This document shows positions 1-8,372 of a stretch of 64,000 nt of DNA, piece after piece. The notes below the pieces were generated by a model. It saw only the letters and a program-made list of their open reading frames with translations, made no database searches and was not told where the DNA came from. Source of the DNA: Streptacidiphilus sp. PB12-B1b (GTDB taxonomy: Bacteria; Actinomycetota; Actinomycetes; Streptomycetales; Streptomycetaceae); the NCBI RefSeq assembly GCF_014084125.1, contig NZ_CP048405.1:1860001-1924000 (forward strand), in the 5' to 3' direction. Within the stretch, counting starts at the first letter, position 1; the number at the start of each line of letters is the position of its first letter. A program made the translations under genes and the position numbers.

Positions 1-603
1 GTCGGCGAGGTGGTCGGTGTTGGGGTAGACCAGCAGCTGTGCGGCCAGCGCGGGGCCGCCCGCGTCCCGGGCCATCAGCGTGACGGCGGCGCTGAGGTTG
101 CCGCCCGCGCTGTCGCCGCCGACGGCGATCCTGGCCGGGTCGGCGCCCAACTCGTCCGCGTGGTCGGCGATCCAGCGCACTGCGGCGAAGCAGTCGTGCA
201 CGGCGGCGGGGAACTTGGCCTCGGGCGCGAGCCGGTAGCCGACGGCCACGGTCAGGCAGCCGGCCGCGTTGGTGAGGCTGCGGCAGATGGCGTCGCTGGT
301 GTCCAGGCTGCCGAGGGTCCAGCCGCCGCCGAAGAAGTAGACCAGCACCGGCAGCCGGCCGCTGCCCGGATCGGGTTCCGGGGCCGCGCTGTTGGGCCGG
401 TAGACGCGGATCGGCAGCGGGCCCTGCGGCCCGGGGATGGTGCGGTCGGCGACGGCGCCGACCGGTTCGGGCGTCCCGGCGTCGGCCTGGATGGCGGCGA
501 GGTCCGCCGCGCGTGCCTCGTCGAGCGTCATGGTGTACAGCGGGCGGACGTCGTGCGCCGCCCGCGCCGTGTACAGGGCGTGGAACTGCGGGTCGAATGC
601 CAT
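1..603 (-). CDS. alpha/beta hydrolase (HSL/esterase family), 3' end outside window
   Basis: The first 201 residues are visible; the C-terminal part, with the catalytic Asp and His, lies beyond the left edge. The oxyanion-hole region reads YFFGGGW, so the usual HGGG histidine is Phe. The nucleophile elbow is GGDSAGGN with the predicted catalytic Ser. This is the hormone-sensitive-lipase type of esterase, which hydrolyses small acyl esters in the cytoplasm. The ATG at 603 follows a GGAGAGAC-like ribosome site. It lies 46 bp from the TetR gene on the same strand, so the two may be co-transcribed. It could be a tailoring or resistance esterase of the adjacent cluster, which is inference from position only. 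Confidence 0.85.
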   Translation of the reverse strand, partial: MAFDPQFHALYTARAAHDVRPLYTMTLDEARAADLAAIQADAGTPEPVGAVADRTIPGPQGPLPIRVYRPNSAAPEPDPGSGRLPVLVYFFGGGWTLGSLDTSDAICRSLTNAAGCLTVAVGYRLAPEAKFPAAVHDCFAAVRWIADHADELGADPARIAVGGDSAGGNLSAAVTLMARDAGGPALAAQLLVYPNTDHLAD

Positions 604-649
604 GGGTCTCTCCGGCCAGGGCCGGGGCCCTGGCGGACCTCGGCCGACG

Positions 650-1294
650 TCAGGGACTGTCGGGCAGCTGCGACGGATCGGTCGCGGTGGCGCGCAGCCG
701 GTTCAGGATGGCCCTTGCTGCCTTGGCGTAACTGGTGTGGTCGTCGTGGAGGACGGACTCGGCGTTGGCTGCTTCGAGGAACGCCGCGATCTCGAAGGCG
801 AGTTGGGGGACGTCGGTGTCCTGGTGCAGCTCGCCTGCGGCGCGTGCGTCCTCAATGGTCTGCTCCACGAAGGAGATCCAGTTGTTGCGGGCCTGGACCA
901 CCGTATCGTGCACCATGCCCTTGCGGGCGTCGTACTCCGCAGTGACCGAGTAGAAGAAGCAGCCGCCGGGGAAGACCCGCTGCTCGGAGTAGGTGAGCCA
1001 GCTCTCGCACATCCGCCAGATCCGGCCGAGGCCGGGCGGGACGTCCCGTGCGGGCTGAACGACGTGCTCGATGTAGATCTTTATGGCGGCGCGGACAGTG
1101 GCGAGCTGGAGTTCCTCCTTGGAGCCGAAGAGGGCGAAGACCCCGCTCTTGCTCAGCTCCAGTTCGGTGGCGAGCCGACCCAGCGACAGGCCCTCCAGAC
1201 CTTCCACGGAGGCGATCTCCACGGTCCTTCCCAGGATCAGCCGCCTGGTCTGGTTGCCGCGTTCGATCCGGTTGTCCTTGCGTACGCCTGTCAT
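650..1294 (-). CDS. TetR-family transcriptional regulator
   Basis: 214 residues. An N-terminal TetR DNA-binding domain spans about residues 12-60, with the helix-turn-helix around LGRLATELELSKSGVFALFGSKEEL, followed by an all-helical ligand domain with an unusual GGCFFYS segment. It is divergent from hmo, with 179 bp between them, which is the classic layout for a repressor controlling itself and the neighbouring operon. It probably regulates the biosynthetic cluster or the MFS exporter at its far end; the ligand is unknown. The ATG at 1294 is preceded by AGAAGAGA. Confidence 0.9.
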   Translation of the reverse strand: MTGVRKDNRIERGNQTRRLILGRTVEIASVEGLEGLSLGRLATELELSKSGVFALFGSKEELQLATVRAAIKIYIEHVVQPARDVPPGLGRIWRMCESWLTYSEQRVFPGGCFFYSVTAEYDARKGMVHDTVVQARNNWISFVEQTIEDARAAGELHQDTDVPQLAFEIAAFLEAANAESVLHDDHTSYAKAARAILNRLRATATDPSQLPDSP

Positions 1295-1473
1295 GCGCCG
1301 CCTCTTCTCTTCTCAAGGGGATGTGGCCCTCACGTGCTGTGGCCGTCCCACTGGCACAAGGATACTTAAGTGGACGACCGTGCGGACACTATGCAAGACT
1401 GTAGTACCAGCACGGGCGTGCGGTTACTTTTTGTTGCGCGGGGGCGTCGAGCATCCTTACGGGGGATCATCGA
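1295..1473. promoter_or_regulatory. divergent promoter region between TetR gene and hmo
   Basis: This 179-bp stretch is visibly more AT-rich than its surroundings. It holds an 8-bp palindrome ACTTAAGT at 1364-1371, flanked by CCACT (1348-1352) and AGTGG (1369-1373) as an inverted pair. A TAGTACC heptamer at 1402-1408 recurs at 14838-14844, ahead of the MFS gene. These are candidate operator elements for the TetR protein. No confident -10/-35 pair can be assigned by eye. Confidence 0.4.
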
Positions 1474-2553
1474 ATGGCACAGCTGTCGCTCGCTGACTAC
1501 GAGGCTGCGGCACGGGCGCGACTACCCCTTCCGGTCTGGGACTTCTTCGCGGGCGGAAGCGGGACGGAGTCCATGCTGACGGCCAATCGGTCGGCGCTGG
1601 ACCGGCTGCGGCTGCGTCCGCGCTGCCTGGTCGACGTCACTGGCTGTGACACCGGGACGACTCTGCTCGGTTCCGCGCTGGGCGCGCCGATCGGCGTGGC
1701 GCCGATGGCGTACCACCGGCTGGCCCACCCCGAGGGGGAGGTGGCCACGGCGCAGGCGGCCGGCTCGGTCGGCGCCCTGTTCACCGTGAGCATCTTCGCC
1801 AGCCGCACGCTGGAGGAGATCGCCGCCGCGGCGACCGGCCCGCTGTGGCTCCAGCTCTACTGGCTCAGGCGCCGAGACGCCCTGGCCGAGCTGGTGAAAC
1901 GGGCCGAGGCGGCGGGCTTCGAGGCGCTGGTGCTGACCGTGGACGCGCCCAGGGTGGCCTACCGGCCCCGGGACGCCCGCAACGGCTTCGCCGTCCCCGA
2001 GGGGATCAGCGCGGTCAACGTCGATCCCGAGGTGATGTCCTCCGCGCACCAGGAGCTGGCCGGGGGATCGGCGCTCGCCCGCCACTCGCGCGAGCAGTTC
2101 GACGCCTCGATCACCTGGGCGGATCTGGCCTGGCTCCGGGAGCTCACCGCGCTGCCGCTGGTGCTCAAGGGCGTGCTCACCGCCGAGGACGCCGAGCTGG
2201 CCGTGCGGCACGGCGTCCAGGCAATTGTCGTCTCCAATCACGGCGGCCGCCAGCTCGATTTCGCGGCCGCTGCCGCCGACGTGCTCCCGGAAATCGCGGA
2301 CGCCGTCGCCGGCCGATGTCGGATCATTCTCGACGGATCAATCCGGCACGGTGCCGATATTGCCCGGGCACTCTGCCTCGGCGCTGACGCGGTATTCGTC
2401 GGGCGCCCGGTCCTGTGGGGACTCGCCCATTCCGGAAGTGAGGGCGCGGCAGGCGTCCTGCGGGGGCTGATCGACGAGTTCGACGAGGTGATGGCGCTGA
2501 TGGGAAGGCCCGCCGTCGCAGACTTCGACCGTTCGGGCGTGATCAGGGACTGA
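1474..2553 (+). CDS. hmo: FMN-dependent 4-hydroxymandelate oxidase
   Basis: 359 residues, full length for the alpha-hydroxyacid oxidase family. The phosphate- and FMN-binding framework is visible: FFAGGSGTE near residue 25, GVAPMAY near 70, LQLYWL near 126 and the catalytic-base segment SNHGGRQLD near residue 252, followed by DGSIRHGADI and GADAVFVGRP. The family oxidises L-4-hydroxymandelate to 4-hydroxyphenylglyoxylate in the 4-hydroxyphenylglycine route. The overall pattern resembles glycopeptide-cluster Hmo more than lactate or glycolate oxidases. HmaS at 8369-9433 makes the expected substrate. It is first in the rightward arm of the cluster. The last third uses noticeably more A/T-ending codons than the first two thirds. 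Confidence 0.85.
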   Translation: MAQLSLADYEAAARARLPLPVWDFFAGGSGTESMLTANRSALDRLRLRPRCLVDVTGCDTGTTLLGSALGAPIGVAPMAYHRLAHPEGEVATAQAAGSVGALFTVSIFASRTLEEIAAAATGPLWLQLYWLRRRDALAELVKRAEAAGFEALVLTVDAPRVAYRPRDARNGFAVPEGISAVNVDPEVMSSAHQELAGGSALARHSREQFDASITWADLAWLRELTALPLVLKGVLTAEDAELAVRHGVQAIVVSNHGGRQLDFAAAAADVLPEIADAVAGRCRIILDGSIRHGADIARALCLGADAVFVGRPVLWGLAHSGSEGAAGVLRGLIDEFDEVMALMGRPAVADFDRSGVIRD

Positions 2554-2790
2554 CGGGACGCGGCTGGACCGCACACAATTCCGTCAGGAAAGAGCAGTTT
2601 TCCGTTCACTGTCCGCGCGGGCGCTGGACGGCGCCCCGGCCTGCCCCGATCAATTCATCGGCCATAATGTGCTGCCATCTGCCCGCCGGTAGGAATTCAG
2701 TCAGTCTTTACTTGTCAACGCGCTGGCAATGATGAAGGCTGGGGGCAGCACGGGGCAACACCGCAAGGAATCATCCGAATTCTGAGATGG

Positions 2791-4218
2791 GTGGGGATCG
2801 CTGTGGGGGGAACAGTGCCGAGCAGGCCCGCGAGCACCGGGTGCGACTGGGTCGACGAGGTCCTGCTCCGCGGAGCCGATCGGGACGCCGTACTGCACCT
2901 GGGGGAGCCGGTGAGCCGGGGGCAGCTGCGGCTGCTGGTCGCCGAGGAGCAGGCGCGCTACCAGGAGGCCGGCCTGCAGCCCGGAGGCGGGATCGCATTA
3001 CGCCTCCCGCCGTCGCTGGCGTGCATCGTCGCCATGCTGGCCGGGTGGCGGGCCGGGGCGCAGGTCGCCCTGCTCGACTACCGGCTGACCCCGCACGAGG
3101 TGGGCCGGGCCGTCGCCCGGCTCAGCCCCCGCCTGGTGGTCGAGCCGGACGGCGAGATCACCGGCAAGTTCCGCGGCTACGTCGACATCGGCACCCGGAT
3201 CACCCCGCTGCACGGCGGCCGCGCGGTCGCCGCCACCGACCACGCCCTGCTGCAGCTCAGCTCCGGATCGACCGGCCCTTCCAAGGTGATCGGCCGCCGG
3301 GTCGGCAGCCTGCTGGAGGAGATCGACCGCTACGGGCGGCTGGAGGGCTTCCCCCGGCGCGGCGAACGCACCGTCGTGCTGGCCTCCATCGTCCACGTCC
3401 TCGGCCTGGTCGGCGGCCTGCTGTACGGGCTGGCCGGGGGCTCGCAGGTGGTGCTGCCGACCACGCAGACCCTGGAGGGCGTGGTCAAGGCGGTCGCCGC
3501 CGGACCGGAGCCCACCACCCTGCTCGGGGTGCCGTCGCAGACGGCGCTGCTCGCCACCGCCCGCAACCCTCCCCGGCTGCCGCAGCTGCGCCGCATGGTG
3601 ACCGGCGGCGAGGTGCTCAAGGACCACGTCCGCGAGCGCTTCACCAAGGGCTACGGCGCGGAGCTGGGCGCCATGTACGGGATGACCGAGGCCGGTGTCA
3701 TCGCCACCGACCTGACCGGCGCCACCAGCCCCGGCCTCACCCCGGCCGAGGGCATGCGGGTCCGGATCGAGGACGGGCAGATCCTGCTCGGCCTGACGGA
3801 CTCCCCGTACGTCGGGCTGGAGGATCCCGCCCGCTACCTGGACGGCTGGCTGCGCACCAAGGACGCCGGCAGCCTGGACCCGGCCACCGGACTGCTCACC
3901 GTACACGGACGGCTGGACTCCCAGGTGTCCATCGGCGGCCTCAAGGTGGACCTCTCCGAGGTGGAGGCGTCGATCTGCGCCCTGCCCGGGGTCACCGAAG
4001 CGGTGGTGGTGCACGAGTCCGGCATCGAGGCGTACGTCACCGTCTCCGGGCCGCTCAGCCCGGACAGCCTGGCCGACACCCTGGCCGGCCGGCTCGCCCC
4101 CTACAAGCGGCCACGCAACCTCTACGTCCTGGCCGAGCTTCCTCGCACCGCGACCGGCAAGCCGATACGCAACGCGCAGATCCTGCGCGCCGCCGCCCGA
4201 TCGCTGGCCGCCCGATGA
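2791..4218 (+). CDS. ANL-superfamily adenylate-forming ligase (acyl/aryl-CoA or acyl-ACP ligase)
   Basis: 475 residues with the adenylation motifs in order: LQLSSGSTGPSK (A3/P-loop), YGMTEAG (A5), the hinge-side run GRLDSQVSIGGLKVDLSEVE (A8), and PRTATGKP with the catalytic A10 Lys. All key residues seem intact. It should activate a carboxylate as its AMP ester and pass it to CoA or to the carrier protein at 4987-5250. The likely substrate is an aromatic or short acid of this pathway, which is inference. The start is uncertain: GTG at 2791, 2803 or 2815 are all possible, with G-rich ribosome-site-like sequence between them. It converges on the PPTase gene with a 10-bp gap. Confidence 0.85.
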   Translation: MGIAVGGTVPSRPASTGCDWVDEVLLRGADRDAVLHLGEPVSRGQLRLLVAEEQARYQEAGLQPGGGIALRLPPSLACIVAMLAGWRAGAQVALLDYRLTPHEVGRAVARLSPRLVVEPDGEITGKFRGYVDIGTRITPLHGGRAVAATDHALLQLSSGSTGPSKVIGRRVGSLLEEIDRYGRLEGFPRRGERTVVLASIVHVLGLVGGLLYGLAGGSQVVLPTTQTLEGVVKAVAAGPEPTTLLGVPSQTALLATARNPPRLPQLRRMVTGGEVLKDHVRERFTKGYGAELGAMYGMTEAGVIATDLTGATSPGLTPAEGMRVRIEDGQILLGLTDSPYVGLEDPARYLDGWLRTKDAGSLDPATGLLTVHGRLDSQVSIGGLKVDLSEVEASICALPGVTEAVVVHESGIEAYVTVSGPLSPDSLADTLAGRLAPYKRPRNLYVLAELPRTATGKPIRNAQILRAAARSLAAR

Positions 4219-4228
4219 AGCGGAGCAC

Positions 4229-4969
4229 TCACCCCGCTGGGTCATCCAACGGTCGTTTATCCAAACGTAGTTCACTGACCGTCATGTCACTGGTCGTCAG
4301 ATCGGCCGCATGGACCGGCGGCAGGGCTGCCCGATGCAGCGCCACCCGGCCGACCGGGCCGGGCCCCTCCGCCGCGACACCCAGCACCAGCCGTCCCCCG
4401 TCCACCAGCGCGGCGCCGGAGGCGATCCGCTCGTTACCGGGCAGCGGCCGCAGCACCGGCGTCCCGTCCACGGCCGGAGGCCAGACCTCCGGCAGGGCGA
4501 CCTGCCTGCTCATGCCGCCCGCCCGCAGGCCCCGCCCCAACGCCTTTCCGGCCGCCTCCTTCTGCGTCCACAACCACAGGAAGCCCAGGGCCTGTTGTTC
4601 CGGCCCGGACAGCTCTGCGACCCACTGTGCCTCGGCCGGGGCGAGCCACGCCCTGGCCAGGGCCGCGCCGGAGAGTCGGCGCACCGGCTCGGCATCGACG
4701 CCGACCGCCGCGCCACCGCACAGCGCCACCGCCAGCGCCCGCCGGGCGTGGCTGACGCTGACCTGAAGCCCCGAGGCGGCCCCGCAGAGCAGCGGGCGCC
4801 CGCCGGGCTCATGGTCCACCCAGATCTCGGACGCCGGGACACCGAGTTCCGCCGCCGCGCCGTGCAGCAGCAGTCGGCGCGCCCTGCTGCGCTCGTCCCC
4901 GTCCGTGGTGTTCCACAACACCGTCACCAGGCCCGAACCCTCATGTCCCGGGCGCCTTTCCATGCTCAT
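4229..4969 (-). CDS. Sfp-type 4'-phosphopantetheinyl transferase
   Basis: 246 residues. The magnesium-binding and catalytic motifs of the Sfp family are present: GVDAEPVRRL and WLWTQKEAAGKALGRG (the WxxKEAxxK signature). It transfers phosphopantetheine from CoA to a conserved Ser of carrier proteins. It lies between the first ligase and the acyl carrier protein on the opposite strand, and its start is only 17 bp from the ACP start, so it most likely activates that ACP. ATG at 4969 and 4963 are alternative starts; neither has a strong ribosome site. The C-terminus beyond about residue 215 is not family-typical. Confidence 0.9.
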   Translation of the reverse strand: MSMERRPGHEGSGLVTVLWNTTDGDERSRARRLLLHGAAAELGVPASEIWVDHEPGGRPLLCGAASGLQVSVSHARRALAVALCGGAAVGVDAEPVRRLSGAALARAWLAPAEAQWVAELSGPEQQALGFLWLWTQKEAAGKALGRGLRAGGMSRQVALPEVWPPAVDGTPVLRPLPGNERIASGAALVDGGRLVLGVAAEGPGPVGRVALHRAALPPVHAADLTTSDMTVSELRLDKRPLDDPAG

Positions 4970-4986
4970 GAAACGGAGTGAACCAG

Positions 4987-5250
4987 ATGTCCGCCGAGGT
5001 CCACCAGTTCGTCATCGAGGCCCTGAAGAACATGAACTACGACGTCGCCGACGTGACCGGCGAAACCCCGCTCGGCCCGGCCGGCCTGGACATGGAGTCG
5101 CTCTCGCTGGCCGAGATCGCCATCCAGGTCGAGGACACCTACGGAGTGAAGTTCGACGAGGACGAGATGGAGAGCGTCGCACTGCTCACCGTCGACGGCC
5201 TGGTCAAGGAGATCGTCGAGCGGGCCGCCCCCGCCGCGCTCTCCTCCTGA
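4987..5250 (+). CDS. free-standing acyl carrier protein
   Basis: 87 residues, acidic, with the phosphopantetheine attachment site at Ser38 in GLDMESLSL. The usual DSL motif is replaced by DMESL, as in many discrete secondary-metabolite carrier proteins. The ATG at 4987 has GGAG 9 bp upstream and is preferred over an in-frame GTG at 4978. It should carry the starter or extender acyl group for the ketosynthase at 7074-8372. It is placed between the PPTase and the second ligase, with a 177-bp gap to the latter. Confidence 0.92.
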   Translation: MSAEVHQFVIEALKNMNYDVADVTGETPLGPAGLDMESLSLAEIAIQVEDTYGVKFDEDEMESVALLTVDGLVKEIVERAAPAALSS

Positions 5251-5270
5251 CGCCGGGCAGCGCAGCCGAC

Positions 5271-5315
5271 CGACCGCACACGACTTCCACGACCGCACAC
5301 GACTTCCACGACCGC
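5271..5315. repeat. 19-bp tandem repeat, about 2.4 copies
   Basis: The unit CGACCGCACACGACTTCCA occurs at 5271-5289 and 5290-5308, and a partial third copy follows. It lies in the 177-bp spacer between the acyl carrier protein and the second ligase. No regulatory role is evident. Confidence 0.8.
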
Positions 5316-5427
5316 CGACGACCGAACGGCACCGGGCGGGCACTCCGGCACCTGACCGGCCGGGGCGCCCGCCGCCCGCCGGCCCGCTCCACGGTCCACA
5401 CGACAGAAGAAAGGTGACGTCAGCGGT

Positions 5428-7077
5428 ATGAACACCAGAAACGACCGCGCGGAACTCGCAGCAGACCAGACGCTCGGCGTCGGGAACATCCTCACCGCAC
5501 TGATCGAGCGGGGCCACGGCCTCGACCTGCCCACGCTCACCTTCGACACCGACGTGGACGGGCACCCGGCCTGGCAGGCGTTCACCCTCGCCGGGCTCGG
5601 CGAGCGGGTGGCCGCGCGGGCGGCGGCGCTGCACGCCCTGGGCGTCAAGCCGCGCGACCCGGTCGCGGTGTTCACCACCGACGCCGCCGACCAGGTGCTC
5701 AACTACCTTGCGCTGGCCCGTCTCGGCGCGATCCCGGCGCTCGTCAACGGCCGGCTCGCCGGGGATCCGGCCTCCCGCTACATCCAGCGGCTACGGGCCG
5801 TGGGCGTGCTCACCGACGCCGCGCACCGGGCGGTGCTCGACGGTTTCGACCCCGGCGCCCCGCTGCTGGCGGACGTCAAGCAGCTGGGCGGGGGCGACCC
5901 GGCGGCGGCTCCCCGCCCGTACCGGCACTACGCCAACGAGCCGGTGGTGATCACCCACTCCTCGGGCACCACCGGCCTGCCCAAGGCCGTCGCCCACGCG
6001 CACCACAACCTGTTCGCCTCCGTCCGGCACCGGCTGAGCCTGCCCAAGCCGCAGGGACTGGACCGGATGCTCGGCGCGCTGCCCTCCGCGCACGTGGCGA
6101 CCGTGATCGCGGTCAACCAGGCGCTGGCCAACCGGGTGCAGCTGGCCGTGGTCTCCGACCCCGGCGGCCCGGCGGTGCTGGACGCCATCGAGCGCTGGCA
6201 GCCGGAGTGCGTGCTGGGCTTCTCCGCCACCTGGTCCGAGCTGGCCGGGCACGACCTCTCGGCCCGCGCGCTGGACTCGGTGCGCTCCTGGTGGAACACC
6301 GGCGACTGCGCCCACGAGACGCACATCCGCAAGCTGATCGCGGTCGGCACCCGCGAGGTGCTCGCCCCCGGCGGCCGTCAGCGCCGCCCCGGCTCGCACT
6401 TCGTGGACGGCCTCGGCTCCACCGAGATGGGCCACTCGCAGTTCTTCATCACCCACACCCCGGAGACCGCGCACTACGGCCGCTGCATCGGCAAACCGCA
6501 CGCCTTCTCCGACGTGGCCGTCCTGGACGACGACGGCGAGAAGCTCGGCGCCGGGCAGATCGGCCAGTTGGGCATCAACGCCCCGACGCTGTCCCTGGGT
6601 TACTGGAACGACTCGGTCACCACCTACCGCACCCGCCGGGACGGCTACTTCCTCACCGGAGACCTGGTCTACCGCGACGAGGCCGGCTTCTACTTCCACG
6701 TGGACCGGGCCGTGGACTCGGTGGACCTGGGCGGCGGCCGCACCCTGTACACCGCGTTCTCCGAGGAGCAGGTGCTGGCCGGCTGCCCGGACGTGCTGGA
6801 GTGCACCGTCGTCGCCGTCAGCGACGAGGGCAGGGTCACCAGCTCGGTGCTGCTGACCCTGGACCCGGCCGCCGACCAGCTGGCCGACCGCACCGCCGAG
6901 GTGCTGGCGGTGCTGGACGAGCACGTCGCCGCCACCGTCACCCAGGTCGTCGTGGTGGACCCGGCGCTGATCCCGCTCGGCCCGACCGGCAAGGTCCGCA
7001 AGGTCCTGCTGCGCGAGAGCTTCCTCAAGGACGGGGCCGCGGTCTTCGCCGGCACCGCCGAGGCGGCCGCCGTATGA
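5428..7077 (+). CDS. ANL-superfamily ligase, candidate diazotase-like enzyme
   Basis: 549 residues. The A3 motif ITHSSGTTGLPK, the A7-like YFLTGDLVYRDEAG and the terminal LGPTGKVRKVLLR with the A10 Lys are present. The A8 hinge region (HVDRAVDSVDLGGGRTLYT) departs from the usual GR..D.I...G pattern. In clusters with the ANS pathway, ANL enzymes such as CreM or AvaA6 use ATP and nitrite to form diazonium or N-N bonds. Because a CreE/CreD-like pair is encoded downstream in the same operon, this divergent ligase is a candidate for that step. An ordinary acyl-ACP ligase is equally possible. It overlaps the ketosynthase gene by ATGA. Confidence 0.75.
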   Translation: MNTRNDRAELAADQTLGVGNILTALIERGHGLDLPTLTFDTDVDGHPAWQAFTLAGLGERVAARAAALHALGVKPRDPVAVFTTDAADQVLNYLALARLGAIPALVNGRLAGDPASRYIQRLRAVGVLTDAAHRAVLDGFDPGAPLLADVKQLGGGDPAAAPRPYRHYANEPVVITHSSGTTGLPKAVAHAHHNLFASVRHRLSLPKPQGLDRMLGALPSAHVATVIAVNQALANRVQLAVVSDPGGPAVLDAIERWQPECVLGFSATWSELAGHDLSARALDSVRSWWNTGDCAHETHIRKLIAVGTREVLAPGGRQRRPGSHFVDGLGSTEMGHSQFFITHTPETAHYGRCIGKPHAFSDVAVLDDDGEKLGAGQIGQLGINAPTLSLGYWNDSVTTYRTRRDGYFLTGDLVYRDEAGFYFHVDRAVDSVDLGGGRTLYTAFSEEQVLAGCPDVLECTVVAVSDEGRVTSSVLLTLDPAADQLADRTAEVLAVLDEHVAATVTQVVVVDPALIPLGPTGKVRKVLLRESFLKDGAAVFAGTAEAAAV

Positions 7078-8372
7078 GCCCGGCCGGCAGCGGGCCCGCG
7101 GCCGTCGTCACCGGCCTGGGCGCCTTCACCCCGCTCGGCCGGGGCGCGGCCGACCTCTTCGACGCCCTGTGCCACGGCAAGTCCGGGCTGCGCCGCCCGC
7201 CCGAGGACCACCCGCTGTTCGGCGTGGTCGACTCGGTCGGCATGGCGCCCGGCATCACCCCGGCCGAGGTGCTGCCGCCCAGCGAGGGCCGGCTGGTGGA
7301 CCGCTTCGCACTGATGGCGCTGGCCGCCGCGGACGACGCGATCGCCGACGCCGGGATCGTGGTCGGCGCCGACGTCGACCCGACCCGGGTGGCGGTGGTG
7401 GTCTCCAGCGGCGCCGGCGGCCTGACCACGTACGAGGCACAGGCGCTGGAGCGGGCCGAGCGCGGCCCGACCGCGGTCAGCCCGTACCTGCTGCCCGGCA
7501 TGCTGCCGAACATGGCGGCTGCCCGGATCGCCATCAAGTACGGTATCCGGGGCTGGAGTTCGGCGATCGCCACGGCCTGCTCGGCGGGCGCGCACGCGGT
7601 CGCCGAGGCGGCCCGGCTGATCCGCTACGGCGAGGCCGACGTGGTGGTCTGCGGCGGCGCGGAGTCGCCGCTGAACGCCACCACCGCGCTGGCGTTCTCC
7701 CACGCCCGGGCGCTGGCCCACGGCTTCGACGACCCGGAGGCGGCCAGCCGGCCGTTCGACCGGCGGCGCAAGGGCTTCGTGCTGTCCGAGGGCGCGGGCG
7801 TGCTGGTGGTCGAGCGGGCCGACTTCGCCGACGCCCGCGGCGCGTCCGGCTACGCCGACCTGCTCGGCTGGGGCGTCAGCACCGACGCCTACCGGCCCAC
7901 CGCACCCCGGCCGGACGGCGAGGGGGCAGCCCAGGCCATGCGCTCCGCGCTGGCCTCCGGCGGGCTCGGCGCGGACGACGTCGACTACGTCAACGCGCAC
8001 GGCACCGCCACCAAGCTCGGCGACATCGCCGAGGCCAAGGCCATCCGCTCGGTCTTCGCCGAGCGCTCCCCGGCGGTCAGCGGCACCAAGTCCATGACCG
8101 GGCACCTGCTCGGCGGCTCCGGGGCGGTCGAGGCCGCGATCTGCGCGCTGGCCGTCGCCCAGGGCGCGCTGCCGCCCACCCACAACCTGGACGACCCGGA
8201 CCCGGCCTGCGAGCTGGACCACGTCGTCGGCGGGGCCCGCCGACAGGACGTCCGGGCCGTGCTGTCCAACTCCTTCGCCTTCGGCGGCCACAACGTGAGC
8301 CTGCTGCTCGGTGCACCCTCCACCCGCCGGACCCGCGCTCACGGCAGCGGGGAACGAAAGGAACACGCATGA
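7074..8372 (+). CDS. FabF-type beta-ketoacyl-ACP synthase
   Basis: 432 residues with an intact Cys-His-His triad: Cys169 in ATACSAGAHA, His309 in NAHGTATKLGD and His406 in FAFGGHN; the KSMTGHLLGGSG segment carries the conserved Lys. It performs decarboxylative Claisen condensation of an acyl primer with malonyl-ACP. It stands alone, with no chain-length factor, ketoreductase or dehydratase in the cluster, so one or few condensations without reduction are likely. It is translationally coupled by ATGA overlaps to the ligase before it and hmaS after it, which ties it to the aromatic precursor genes. Confidence 0.92.
   Translation: MSPAGSGPAAVVTGLGAFTPLGRGAADLFDALCHGKSGLRRPPEDHPLFGVVDSVGMAPGITPAEVLPPSEGRLVDRFALMALAAADDAIADAGIVVGADVDPTRVAVVVSSGAGGLTTYEAQALERAERGPTAVSPYLLPGMLPNMAAARIAIKYGIRGWSSAIATACSAGAHAVAEAARLIRYGEADVVVCGGAESPLNATTALAFSHARALAHGFDDPEAASRPFDRRRKGFVLSEGAGVLVVERADFADARGASGYADLLGWGVSTDAYRPTAPRPDGEGAAQAMRSALASGGLGADDVDYVNAHGTATKLGDIAEAKAIRSVFAERSPAVSGTKSMTGHLLGGSGAVEAAICALAVAQGALPPTHNLDDPDPACELDHVVGGARRQDVRAVLSNSFAFGGHNVSLLLGAPSTRRTRAHGSGERKEHA

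Noticed and set aside
7074-8372. Primary fatty-acid FabF
   Set aside because: It is embedded by ATGA overlaps between a ligase and hmaS, with no other fatty-acid genes nearby.
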